Origin: Verticillium longisporum
Taxonomy: Eukaryota; Ascomycota; Sordariomycetes; Glomerellales; Plectosphaerellaceae
Direction: 5' to 3'
NCBI GenBank assembly: GCA_019188255.1
Contig: JAETXT010000003.1
Span: 744,001-808,000, forward strand
Length of the DNA: 64,000 nucleotides
Positions 1-11,500 of the stretch are shown piece after piece. How positions within the stretch are numbered: position 1 is the stretch's first letter; every line of letters begins with the position of its first letter. The notes under the pieces are model-generated. The model was not told the origin of the DNA. It made no database searches and saw only the letters and a program-made list of their open reading frames with translations. A program made the position numbers and the translations under genes.

Positions 1-851
1 AGCACTTTCCCCACATCCAGCCGCTCTTTCCAATCCGGCTTGCTACCGAGCGTGTGTACATGACCGGGTTGCTAGTCACCCTTCTCACCGGCTTCCCGTT
101 CGTTCCTCTGACTATCAACATTCCCCAACGCTTCCAAATCATCTACGGAGACGAACCTCTGAAGGCGGGCGTCCACTTATTGCCCATGTTGGGAGCATGC
201 GCACTGGGATCTTTTGCACCAGGTGCCATCTGCAGCAAACGGAACTTTTTGTGTTGGATACTCATGGCTGCAGCGTCACTGCAGCTGCTGGGCCTGGGTC
301 TCATGTCGACCCTTGACGATCCTGATGAAAGCGTCCGTCAAAGTTACGTTTACCAAACCATCTTTGGTCTCGGCACCGGTCTCGTTTTCAGCGCCGCGAC
401 TATCCTAGCTGCCGTCAAGACCATGGCTCACAATGACCTTGCTGTTGCCAACGGCGCAATGGCGCAGGCCCGAGTCCTCGGCGGCTGCATCGGTATCGCT
501 GTTTCCACTGTCATTTTCAACACGCACTTCAACACGGCACTGCGCGAGCAGCTTACACCCCAACAAATGAGCGATCTGCACCGATCCCCTTCTTCTGCTA
601 CTCAATGGCCAGACGAAACACGCGGGGCCGTCCGTGAAGTCTACGCCACAGCGTATTCCGAGGAACTCAAGGTGTTGATGTACGTCGCAGCAGGTACCTT
701 GGTTGTCTCTTTGTTTACGTACGAGAAGAATCCGACATCAATCCACGAGGCTGTGGCCGCAGCCAAGGAGAGAAATGATAGGCACCACGGTCCGGAGACA
801 GACCTCAGTGACCTCGGCAGTCTTCGATCTACCCGGACTGCCGAAGCTTAG
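1..851 (+). CDS. MFS transporter, 3' part (DHA2-like)
   Basis: This is the C-terminal part of a major facilitator superfamily drug/metabolite exporter; the gene starts before the window and reads in frame from base 3. The visible protein continues through several hydrophobic segments, including ones around bases 63-110, 175-235, 260-305, 355-415, 478-520 and 670-715. A loop of the IPQRFQ type follows the first segment, as is typical of 14-helix DHA2 family proteins. The tail after the last helix is short, charged and Ser/Thr-rich. It ends with TAG at 849-851 and no intron is seen in the visible part. Substrate cannot be deduced. The family assignment is from hydrophobicity and loop motifs. 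Confidence 0.8.
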   Translation, partial: HFPHIQPLFPIRLATERVYMTGLLVTLLTGFPFVPLTINIPQRFQIIYGDEPLKAGVHLLPMLGACALGSFAPGAICSKRNFLCWILMAAASLQLLGLGLMSTLDDPDESVRQSYVYQTIFGLGTGLVFSAATILAAVKTMAHNDLAVANGAMAQARVLGGCIGIAVSTVIFNTHFNTALREQLTPQQMSDLHRSPSSATQWPDETRGAVREVYATAYSEELKVLMYVAAGTLVVSLFTYEKNPTSIHEAVAAAKERNDRHHGPETDLSDLGSLRSTRTAEA

Positions 852-1417
852 CCTTCCAGCCATTTCAAATCGCTGCGTGGCTTCCTCAGCTTTGATAAGC
901 TTGTTAGTTTAGGATTCTCTGTTAGATATTATTAGGTTGTCAGTGAGTTCAGGTTGTATTTTTTGTTTGGTCTGGACAGCACCGCCGGAAAGCTGACATC
1001 ACCATGGAGGCCGGTATTGGAGACGCATTATGGGAACTTTGTCTTATTAGTCAATGCTGGCCAAGTATCAGTATGGTTCGGGAGCTGTATACCCTTGCTT
1101 GGACAGATTGCAAATATCTACACGATCGTTCCACTGACGACCGTGAAATGACCCACATCTCAGTTATCGTGCTTGTGACGGAAACAGTCGTAGGCATAAG
1201 CCTTTAATTCGACCCAGCCGAAGACGACAGACCCAGTTGTAGGTGCGCACGCCGACTCCAGCCACCTTGCTCCCTATTCGGTATACGTAGAGACCTAATA
1301 CTGTACCACTGGAAGGTACGCAATACGAGTAGGCCTGACTGCCTCGTTTACCTGGCAGCTGATGCAGATGCCGGGACAGTTGCGTGAGAAACGTCCCATT
1401 GTCTGAGCTCGGTGTCC
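852..1417. other. Intergenic, MFS gene 3' flank
   Basis: Short open frames here have no protein-like composition. It probably holds the MFS 3' UTR. Normal CA and TG content up to about base 1422 contrasts sharply with the retroelement that follows. Confidence 0.6.
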
Positions 1418-1422
1418 TCAAG
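1418..1422. repeat. Target-site duplication, left copy (TCAAG)
   Basis: TCAAG directly precedes the left LTR, and the same five bases follow the right LTR at 8540-8544. A 5-bp duplication is typical of Ty3/Gypsy integrase. Confidence 0.85.
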
Positions 1423-1636
1423 TGTCAAGGAGTCTTATGCAACGAGTGAAGGGATCAACTATTAGTCTCTTAGGGGTCTCTAGGAAGATAGAATAATCGA
1501 TGCCCTTCTCTAAATCTTAGTCCATTAACCTTTCTTATAACTATTCCCTTACTACGCTCGGTTCTCTCTTCTTAATTCCTACGATCAAACAATAAGCGAT
1601 CCCCTATCGGTCTTATACCTCCCTTAAGTCCTAATA
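1423..1636 (-). repeat. Left LTR (3' LTR of the element), 214 bp
   Basis: It begins TGTCAAGG and ends CCTAATA. It aligns without gaps to 8326-8539. By eye there are about 16 differences, all transitions, with no transversion or indel. The outer edge keeps CA/TG sites that are mutated in the other copy. Confidence 0.93.
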
Positions 1637-1639
1637 TAA

Positions 1640-1657
1640 CGCCCCGTCTCTCTCTTT
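1640..1657 (-). other. Polypurine tract beside the 3' LTR
   Basis: On the minus strand a run of A and G, broken only by two C residues, ends just before the left LTR. This is where plus-strand priming occurs, and it supports the minus orientation. Confidence 0.65.
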
Positions 1658-2658
1658 ACTTCGTCCCGAAGTATAATATAATATTTAGGTTAAAGGTCCC
1701 TATTAAGTTCTAGGTAGTTCTCTCTTAGGCTATTTAGTATTATCTAGTCTAAAGACGTCTATATATTCTAGGTTTCTATTTAGTTCTTAAGTATCTATCT
1801 TAATAAGCACCTCCTACTAACTAGCTAGGGTTTCTAGGTTAATTCTTTATTATCTAATAGCTATAGTTTAGTATTTCTATATATCTTTCTTCTTATCTTA
1901 GTTCTATTTCTTATTCTTCTATTATTCTTATTTAATAATCTAATAGTTCTCTTCTATAGCTAATTAACGGGTAATAGCCTATTAGTATAGTCTTATTATT
2001 CTAATATTCTTCTATTCTCCTTCTTTATCTTAGTTCTACTTAGTTATTCTTATATTATTCTATTCTTAAATAGTAATCTAATAAGCTTCTTCTATAACTA
2101 ATTAGCAATTACTCGCCTTTTAATATAGATTTACTAATCTATTATTCTTTATTCTTTCCTTTCTTATTATTTAGACTTAATAAATAGCTATTATTCTAGG
2201 GTAACCTATTATAGGTTTCTAGTATATCTATAGGAGGATTTTCTAATTATTATTTCCGTCTTTTCTTCTTCTTTAACGATAATAACGACGATAACGGTAT
2301 TCCTCCCCTCCTTAATACTACCCTTATATCTTTTATAGTAATCCCTTAACGATTAGCTATTATATAGTTACTAATTAAGTATAGTTCTTAGATCGATTCC
2401 GGTTTTCTAATTCTTTAACGAGAATAACTTATAAATCTATTAATATTTATTTATTAATTACCTACTAATTAAAAGTAATAATATTACTATTTAAATAATT
2501 TCCTATTCGTAAATTACCTTTAACGTTTCCCCCGTAATTTAATAGCTAATTAGCTATAGAGTAATAGCTCCTCTTCCTCCTAACCCTCGCCGGGAGCCCG
2601 GATAAGCATACTCCGCTAAAGACCTATTATACCTCTACTACTACGACTATATATATAT

Positions 2659-3300
2659 AAGTAGTTTAATTCCGCTACGAGCAAGGAATACCCTTACTAC
2701 GAGGAGGACGCTAATAAGTAAGCTACTATCTAGCTATTAATTATCGGCTAATTATTTATATAGCTAATTCCGCTAAATACTCCTATTATAGAGTAGCCTA
2801 GGGAGGTAAGCCGTACCTCGCTGTAAATTGCCCCCCTTTTATTCCCCTATTATCTAGTAGCTAATCCCCTATAAATGCCTATTAAGCACTAGGCTACTAT
2901 ACGCACCCTTAAGTTAGCTACTAAGGCTATAGCTAAGAATAGCTATACTAGTATCTTTAAGGTAAATAGTACCTACCTATTAAATACCTATTATTCAAGT
3001 ACTAATAGATTTCTTTTAACTAATTTCGATATAGCTAAGACCGCTAGCTAGAAAGCCCTCTAAAAGGGTAAAAACGATAAAGTACTAAACGCTGAGAAGT
3101 ATACTACTACTAATTAGTAAGAGATTAGTAAATATTCTACTTACCGCCTCGCCGCTACTAATCATCTCGCCTAGGCCGCTAAGCGCTCTACCGCCGCTGC
3201 CGAGGTCTCCGCCGCTACCCTATAGTAGATTACCGATTCTCTCGCCAAGCTAATTACTATCTAATCCAAGATCTAGGAGAATTATACCCTAATTGTAAAT
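2659..3300 (+). pseudogene. Opposed reading frame inside the retroelement, RIP-killed
   Basis: On the plus strand, opposite to gag-pol, one frame (codons starting at positions of the form 3n+1, for example 2677 and 3091) stays coherent for over 200 codons. Its stops are TAA or TAG, each explainable as CAA or CAG after C-to-T change. Restored reading gives a hydrophilic protein with an acidic Tyr-rich start (YPYYEED near 2690), a Lys/Ala-rich middle and an Ala/Gln-rich helical end around 3150-3290. No domain is recognised. It lies between integrase and the 3' LTR. Extra antisense frames are known from some plant Gypsy elements; whether this is comparable is inference. Confidence 0.5.
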
Positions 3301-4149
3301 CGTTTATTAATTACTTACTATTTACTTATTAATAATTTACTAGAATTATAATGCTCTTATTAACGCTATTAATAATAAGGAGGATAGCGAGAACTAGGAA
3401 GGTAATAGCGAGGTAGTAGCTTAAGAACCGCTAATAGTCCGCTAATGCTCCCCTATTACTTAGTTTTTTCTTTTACTTCTTTTTTTTTTTTTATTATTCT
3501 CCCTTAAAAATAGGGCTAGGGGCTAGACTACCCCCTAAATATTAATTAAATTATTATTAATCCGCTACTACTCTTCCTTATAATTATTTATATATTTTAA
3601 CGAGGTCGTCTATTACGTTTCGCTATAGTTCCTACGAATTCTCGCTTTCTAAATATCCTTCCTATTTAATAAGGTATTACTAATTATATAATAATCCCCT
3701 ATAATTAACTATTCTCTCGACTATATATACATCTTCTATTCCTATAGCTAGTAGTATCTTATTAATTTATAGCTAAAATAGTAGTTAATTTTCTCTACCT
3801 TTCTAATTTTCTAAGTATAATATATAGAATATATTATATACTTTATAGCTAGGGGGTAGCTATAGCCTATATACTAGACTATAGCTACCTATCTTCTTAG
3901 TAATTCTAAATAGTCTAAGGTATTTATTAGATAGCTTCTTACTAAGTTTCTACTATTTAATCGTTCTTATAGAAAAGAGAACTAAGTCTCCTACCTTATA
4001 TTCTTTCCGAATTCTTCCTCGGTTATAATAGTAGGCCTAATATCTACTACTAGTCTCTAAGAGTCTACGGATTATCTTTCTCTTAATTATCTACTAGGCT
4101 ATTTATAGTTCTACTATCTCTAAGTTCCCTTATCGTCGTATAGCTCGGC

Positions 4150-6960
4150 CTAGGTCCCCTAGTCTAGCTAGGTTATATCCTATTAGTACTTCTACTAATA
4201 ATTACTAGATTATTATATAGAATAATATATTATATACGAATTCCGCTATAGGGAGTAGGGAAATCTAGTCTATTTATTTATAATTATAGAATACTCTAAG
4301 GTAGTATTCTAGGTTCTAATTCTATCGTTCTATCTAGCCATTAATCTATAAATAGAAGGCTATTAAGAATTATCTCTTTATTCCTATTATCTTATATAAA
4401 GTCGTCTAAAACTTGCTAGTAAATAGTAACCCTCTATCCGAGACTATGCTTTTTAGGAGGCTATATCTCTTAAATACGTAGTCCTATAGCGTAGTTACTA
4501 GACTAGCTACTATAAGTCTACTACTAGTTAGTACGTATATAGTATATTTTATAAAGCGGTCTACGATAACTAGTATAATATCTTATTTACCGACCTTAGG
4601 GAGTCCTATAATAAAGTCTATAGATATTTCCTTAAAGGGACTATTAGGTAGTAGTAGGCTACTTAATTAGCCGTATAGCTTATAATATCGGGGTTTTATT
4701 ATCTAATATATTAGGTATATAGGGATATATTCCTTAATATCTTTAATTAAATTATTCTAGAAGTATATATTTTTAAGCTAGGTAATAGTCTTCCTAACTC
4801 CTTAGTGCCCTGCTATTAGGCTATCGTAGGCTTATTATAGGATTTCATTTCTAAAGGCCTTATCCTATAGAATAAAGATCTTATTCTTAAAGGTTAATAG
4901 GCTACTTACTTCTATTTACTAATCGGGCAGCCTTTATTCCTTTCTTACCCTATAGAAGGTATTATTTCCCTAGGCTTCTAGGATAGCTTCTTTAATAGGT
5001 CTATTATCTAGCTACTAGTCTATTATAGTAATAGCCCCGACGATATTAAGGAATCGTTTTATCTATAATAGTAAATAATATGCCCTCGCTTACTCCTATT
5101 CTCCTTAACTTAGCTTATAATCGGGCCTCCTAGAGAAGCTATCCGCTAGGTTCCTATTACCTACCTAGTATTCGATAGTAAAGTCGAATTCTAATAACGC
5201 TTATAATTATCTTCCCTATCGTCCTAAGATCTTTAGTTTTTCTATAAAATATTTATAATTAAAATAGTCGGTTAGGACCTTAACTATTAATCTATTATAG
5301 GCAAAGTATTATCTCTATATCTTAAAAGACTCTACGATCGCTATTATTTCTACTTCTAATATATCGTATTGTAGCTCTATACTTTTAAGCTTTTTTAAAA
5401 AGTACGTAACCGGTTTCTAATAGCTATTCTCTAATTAAAATAGGACTACTTTAATTACGAAGTTTAATATATCGGGCTTATTTCTCGTTTTTAATCTATT
5501 ATCGAAGTACTAGAGGATAGGAGCCCTTATAAATATAAACTTCAGTTTTTAGAAGGCTATTAGGTTAATAATATTTAGCTAGAAATCTACTATTAATTAT
5601 TTAACGTTCTTATTAATTAGGGGGGCTGCGATTTTCGAGTAATTCTTAATAAAACGCCTATAAAAGCCTATAAACCTAAGGAATCCTTAGAAGTCTTTTA
5701 AAGATTAGGGGGTCGGCTAGTCCCTTACTATAGTAATTCGTTCTTCTATAACGTATACGCCTATAGGGGAGATCATAAACCCTAGAAACTCTACTATTAT
5801 CGTACTAAAATCGCATTTTTCTAGATTTATATAGAGGTTCTATTCTCGAAGTCTTCTAAGTATTACTCTAATATTCCGCTAATATTCTTCTAGTATTATT
5901 AAGTATATTAAGATATCGTCTATATAAACGATATATATTATATCTACGAGGCTAGCTAATACTTTATTAATATATATTTAGAAGGTAGCTAATATATTCG
6001 CGAAGCCGAATAGTATAATAAGGTATTCGAAGTAGCTATATTTTATTCTAAATGCCGTTTTCTACTTATCCCCTATTTTAATATATAATCGGTAATAAAT
6101 ATCTTTTAGGTCTAGTTTCGTAAATAACCTAGCTATTATTAACTAGTCGAGTAGCTCGTAGATAAACGGGAGGGTAGTATAGTCTTTCTTCGTAATCTTA
6201 TTAAGTCCCCTATAGTCGATGTATATCCTAAGCTTACTACCCTTCTTTAGAATAAATAATATAGGGGCACTAGTAGGGCTAATAGAGTATCTAATCTATC
6301 CCTTTTTTAATGAGTCGTTTATATATTCCTTTAATATTTCTAATTCCTTTTCTACTAGGGCGTAGATAGGTCCGAAGGGTAGTTTCTTTCTATCCTCGAA
6401 TTCTATCGAATAATCCTATTAATAATATTATAGTAGGGTTACTATTTATTTAATATTGAATACGTCCCTAAACTTATAGTATTCCGCTAGGACTATAGCG
6501 GGTAGCTCGTTTCTCTTATTATACTCCTGCGGGGGTACTATAGGGGGAGCCTATATATTCTATAGTATAATTAAGGCTACCGTTAGGGATTAATAGATTA
6601 TGCTCCTAATTTATTTTCTTATCGATATAATTCTAATATTTTATTTCCTAATAAGGTATCTCTAGTAGCCCCGCAATTAGTTATTTATTAGCTATACCTA
6701 GGCTAGCTAAGGTCTTCCTAAGATAACGTCGTACCTATTTATAATATTATCTACTATTATATACTCTATTATTATTATATGCTTTATCCCGGGGTCATCT
6801 ATTACTTAGCTAATAATCCTTTTTTCGCTATAAATACTTATCTCCCTATTTCGGAATACCCTACCTAGCTTATCCTACTTTTCCCCTAACTATTCTCCGG
6901 CTTCCTTTAAGAGGTCGCTACTAATAACGTTAATATTGGCTCCTCTATCTAGTATTACCT
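4150..6960 (-). pseudogene. Gypsy pol relic: protease, RT, RNase H, integrase
   Basis: Minus-strand translation shows a protease-like DRGANINV near 6927-6953. The reverse transcriptase catalytic motif VYIDDI is at 5912-5929. RNase H-like sequence lies about 5230-5560, with a YDILEVEIIAIVE stretch that matches the usual YDI..KE.LAIVE pattern. The integrase core has ISIDFIIGLP around 4600-4630 (catalytic Asp at 4616-4618) and VSDRG around 4436. Many TAG/TAA codons interrupt it, mostly at expected Trp or Gln positions. No clear chromodomain was found after integrase. Confidence 0.9.
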
Positions 6961-7139
6961 CTCCCTTAACCTAACTATTACTAATATGTAGTTTAATAGT
7001 TACTTCGTACCGTTTTAATCTCGGGAGTAGTAGTTCTTCCTATTAGGGGTCTCCTATTATTCTTCCCCTAAGTAGTTCGTAGTTTACTACCGAGTACTAC
7101 TTATACGACTTATATATATAGCCTTATTTTCCGTAACTT

Positions 7140-8310
7140 ATATACGACGCCTCTAGGCAGCTATTAGCGTAGTATCTATACTTATTATAATTATAGTACC
7201 TAACGTCGTCTAGGGCCTCGGGCCTTCTTCTATCTATCTACTACTATTCTATTATTAGCCCATAAAGTATAGTAGATTAGTTCGGCTAGCTACCTAGTTT
7301 TCGGTCGTCTCTTCTTTATAATTACTCGTCGGCTATTCTTCTATAAGTCTTATTTTAAGTCTATTACGGATTATCTCGGCTTCTCTCTTTATTATCCTAG
7401 TATTATTTTAGGCTTCTCTTAGTCCATAGTAAGGTCTCTGCCCTCTTAGCTGCTCTATTTAGCTCTATTCTTATATAGGGAATTCCCTAGGCTATAATCT
7501 ATTATATAAGATCTAGGTTAAGTTTCGTAAATAAAAGCGTTACCTTATAGATCTATAATAGGGGTTCGGGTAGCTCCGCTTCTAGGCTATTATAAGCGTC
7601 TATAAAGTCTTAGTATTTCTAATTAAGGGCTTAAAACCGCTAATCCCGCCTATATAGTTTAATGATTATCTAAAGCATTCGGGTATTATTATCGTCTATA
7701 TCGCCCTTTAGCCAGGCCCTTATTACTCTCTAAGTAACTTCGTAGATAGACCTATATTCTATCTATATATATAATATCCATCTCCGCTATAAAGTATTAG
7801 TAAAGTAATTATTTATATATACGACTTTATCGATATCTCTACGGAAACTCTTCTTATCGAGCTAGAATTATATATCGAGGCTAAATAAGAAGGTATTAAA
7901 TTCCGATTAAGACGTCCCCTTATACTAAATAGCTAGTAATTATATCTTTATAAAGGGTATACTTTATAGTTCTTTATAGGGTATTGCTCTAAGTACTAGT
8001 ACTAGTTTACTAGTTGCTCCTAGTAATAGGCTTATTAAGTCTCCCCTTTAGAGTATAGCTAGTTCTTCGTATTTCCTTTTCCTTACGAGTTTACGCCGTT
8101 CTTCCTCTAATTATCGGTCTAATTCCTCATCTATAATTAATAATAGGTTATCGAATATATTATTCTTAATATCTTATCCTTATTCTATATTAAGCCTTAA
8201 TTATATTAGTTCTTCGGTATTCTCTATCTACTATCCTATAGTAGCCTATCTTCTAATACTCCGTATATCTCTAATCGATATATTATCCTAATAGTCGTCG
8301 CTCCTTAAGG
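7140..8310 (-). pseudogene. Gypsy gag relic with mutated CCHC zinc knuckle
   Basis: Between the 5' LTR (right side) and the protease the minus strand carries a degraded gag. At 7157-7198 a 14-residue block has CX2CX4HX4C spacing, but the first two Cys and the His now read Tyr (TGC/TGT to TAC/TAT, CAC to TAC), while the last Cys keeps TGC. These are the changes CpA-to-TpA mutation on either strand would make. The rest of gag has no recognisable motif. Confidence 0.7.
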
Positions 8311-8325
8311 GTAGATCGATTATTA

Positions 8326-8539
8326 TATTAAGGAGTCTTATATAACGAGTAAAGGGATTAACTATTAGTCTCTTAAGGGTCTCTAGGAAGATAGAATAAT
8401 CGATACCCTTCTCTAAATCTTAGTCCGTTAACCTTTCTTATAACTATTCCCTTACTGCGCTCGGTTCTCTCTTCTTAATTCCTACGATCAAATAATAGGC
8501 GATCCCCTATCGGTCTCATACCTCCCTCAGGTCCTGATA
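8326..8539 (-). repeat. Right LTR (5' LTR of the element), 214 bp
   Basis: It begins TATTAAGG and ends CCTGATA. It is the partner of 1423-1636. Its inner edge is fully mutated, whereas its outer end still has TCATA, CAGG and CTGA. Confidence 0.93.
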
Positions 8540-8544
8540 TCAAG
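8540..8544. repeat. Target-site duplication, right copy (TCAAG)
   Basis: It is identical to 1418-1422 and immediately follows the right LTR. Normal GC-rich sequence resumes here. Confidence 0.85.
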
Positions 8545-11500
8545 CTTCGGCAGAAAGAGCTTCTCGCCTTATTTGCAGGGAGGCGGTTCACTTCTCGGCT
8601 GGTTCTCCCGACGGGTAGTGGGGGGAGGGGGGGACAGAAAGAGAGACACACGAATCGTGGAACCTTGCACGGCAAATATAGGTATGATGGTGAGGCGACT
8701 GGGGAGGGGACACGATCAGGTAATCTAGTAAGTGAACATGCAGGGCTTTCGAGGACAGTTCCTGGGGTTGGCCCTGCTGGCGAGTCAGTTTCCGTTTGGC
8801 TGGGACAGGGAGGGGGAGACCAAGCCCTGACCTCTTCTTTCATTTCTCTTCTTCTTGCCTCCTCTTCTCGGAGGCTCGGTGGGGGACCGCGATGTGCGAG
8901 AACGGACATGATGGGTGTATGCGGCTCTTTAGATTTCTTTTCCGATGTTCTCATGCGGACAGTTTGGACGGGGTGGTTCTCGCCGAGCTACTCTAGAATG
9001 TCGCAGTTGGCATTGGAATCGAAAGTGCGAGATGCGAGTTGCGGGGCCGCATATGGCAAATCGGGATCGTGACTCGGGGGAGGACGAAGCCCGAGGTTCC
9101 AGACTACCGACTCCATCGGCACCGATTGGGTTTTGCATCCGAAAAAGAGCTTTTTTCTGCACATTGCCTCTCGGGTTTTGAGGATGCCCTTGTTGGTCTG
9201 GCAGATGGCGCATGCTTGAGGGGTGCTTCGAGGCGTGTTCTGTTCTCGGAGAAGGCGCGAAGGCAGGGTAGCAGGGAAGGCCGAGTGCGTCGATATGGTA
9301 GGCCACTCAGGTACACAGGTACCTCAGCACGGATTTCCAGGTAACATGTCAACGGGTGGTCGGCCGTTACGGAGGCGCTAACGACACGGACGCCGCTCAA
9401 GAAACCGTCTCTTACCAAGTTAGGTACACCGGCAGCGATCTGGACATAACATGCATACCTCCGAAGGGAGGGTAAGGTACCTCCGGATGCTGGACAGGTA
9501 GGCAGGTAGTCGCCCACCCAAGACAGGAGAGGCTTTGTTTAGGCACATCAGTCAATCGTCATGTGGACTGACGGTATCAGTCTATGCTTCTTCCTCGTTC
9601 GTTTCTTTCCGCTAGGATTGGGGAGTCACGGTGATGGCGCTGGCTTCTGGCTTGCAGGTAGTCGACAGCAGGAAGCCCGCCGAGAAGATTGGTTACCACG
9701 GGACCCTCATGGTCCCTTGCTCGCCCCTTGCCCTCACAAACAGCGCTAAGACCGAAAGAGCAGATATGTGGAGGGCTGGAAGACAGAGGCTGGGAGCACA
9801 GAAAGAGCATGTTGCAGCGCATTGTTTGCACTCCATTTTCATGCCAAACAGATTAGTCGACGGAGCCTTTCTTCTCGACTTGGGGTCCTTGCTTGTCATT
9901 GAGAAACGTCAAACTTGAGCGAGATCACGGTGGAGCAGCCGTGCATCCGTCAGAAACTAGCGACCTGCAGGCGAGGAACCAATGACGTCAGGCGATCTAG
10001 TGACAGCCACGGGAGACGATCAACCGTAGAAGGGCACATAAATCCGGCGGCACCCAACCTACGAGGCGGCAGAGAGAGAGAGGGGCTACCGACGATCAAT
10101 GACCCTCACCGACGGTCTGGAATCGCTTGGCCAGCGTTGACGATGCCCTCAGACCACCAAGCCCGTCGCGATCTGGCCTGTCCCTCCTCTCCTCGCCCAA
10201 GACGCAATGGAGCATGACCTGTTGGATCGCAGGGTGCACACAGAGAGTTGGGACCGATGACGTGACTCAAGACGTCATTTACCACAAGCTACCCAAGCCA
10301 CCTCCATTTTCAACCCCATTCTTTCTCCTCGTCGCGAAAGACCGACGACAGACAACACCCGGGCCGCCACGGTGAGCATGGAGAGCTGGTCATCAGTCCG
10401 TCGCGAAATTAGGAGCTGATGCTCCTCCTTCCACATGAGTCAACGCACCGTCGTTGGCGTTGGAACCATTGACAGTTGGCTGGCTGGTCAAAGGTCGAGA
10501 GGGACCAGGACCAGGCAGAGCGAGCGGTGCCGTTTCCGCGGCGTGTGCCGTCCGGGCGTCCGATGCAGTGTGGGATCCAACGCTAGGGACCCTTCCCCCG
10601 AAGTGGCCTGTCAAGCAGCCAGATGGGGATGCAGGCGCTGACGCTAGCGTTGCGCTAAACAGGGCCCCGGAGCCCGTGGCCTTGGAATCAGGGCAGCAGC
10701 GTGGGACGATGGGGCCAAATCGATATTGTGAATGGAGCGCTCGACATCTTCGTCAGCAAGAACGGAGACCACGAGACACCCCAACTTTTTTTTTTTTCCT
10801 GTGCCAGACATACTCCTCCTGGGAACCCCTCCCTCACGCCTCACGTAGCGGGTTTTTGGTACAGGCCGCGCTTGGGTCCCGCATCCCCGTTTTGAGAATG
10901 GGGTCCCTTGCAGACATGCCATGTACACGCTGGCTGGCCGGTCAGCAGACAACTGTAGGGTAGGTAAACAGGTTGCTTAGATTTGATTACACACTCGACT
11001 TCTGTTTTCGAGGCCTTCTGAAGCGAACGAACCGACAACGCCGCTCTCTTACTGTTGAATTCCTCAGGAAGAACATGAGCAACTAGGTCCTTGGGAAAGT
11101 GCAGAGAGGGGTGAAAGGACGATCAATAGAAACGTCAGTTCAGAGCCAAGTGAAGGAGGGTGTCACGTCTGACCACACGCTTATCTGGGACCTGCGGTCA
11201 AGTACGGTGCGGTACCTCTTCTCTGGATGTCACCCTCACGGAGAGGAAACCGACCCCGTTTCTTGGCTCTCCTTGACCAGCCCTGCTAGCCAGCTCACTC
11301 ACCAGTCACATTTCCTAGCCTGCCCTATCGAAGGAAGGAGAAAAAGAAGAAGAAGAGAAGGAAGAGGTGAGCTAAGCTACCTACCTACCTAGGTACCTAC
11401 CCATGGGCGAGAAGGGGAGGAGCATGGGCCAGGGACCCAGGACAAGCCAGGAAGACACTATCTGCGACAAACGGCTGCATTCCCCCTCCCACTGCCTCAC

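Larger units (their letters stand above)
1423..8539 (-). mobile_element. RIP-degraded Ty3/Gypsy LTR retrotransposon, 7,117 bp
   Basis: The element is bounded by two 214-bp LTRs and a TCAAG target duplication. On the minus strand the order is 5' LTR, gag with a zinc knuckle, protease, reverse transcriptase, RNase H, integrase, spacer with an opposed reading frame, polypurine tract, 3' LTR, which is the Ty3/Gypsy order. CpA and TpG are almost absent across 7 kb while CpG, CpC and CpT remain common, the footprint of repeat-induced point mutation. Every coding frame is broken by TAA/TAG, so the copy cannot be autonomous. The unspoiled LTR ends would be TGTCA and TGACA, a perfect inverted pair. 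Confidence 0.95.

Noticed and set aside
1423..8539. AT-rich block as mitochondrial or centromeric DNA
   Set aside because: LTRs, TSD, RT, RNase H and integrase motifs, and CpA-specific depletion identify a RIP-treated retrotransposon.
1423..8539. Still-active retrotransposon
   Set aside because: All frames carry numerous stops and the gag zinc knuckle and pol are mutated throughout.
8475..11038. Cluster of short open frames on both strands
   Set aside because: They overlap in several frames, with no splice structure, domain or consistent composition. Treated as intergenic.
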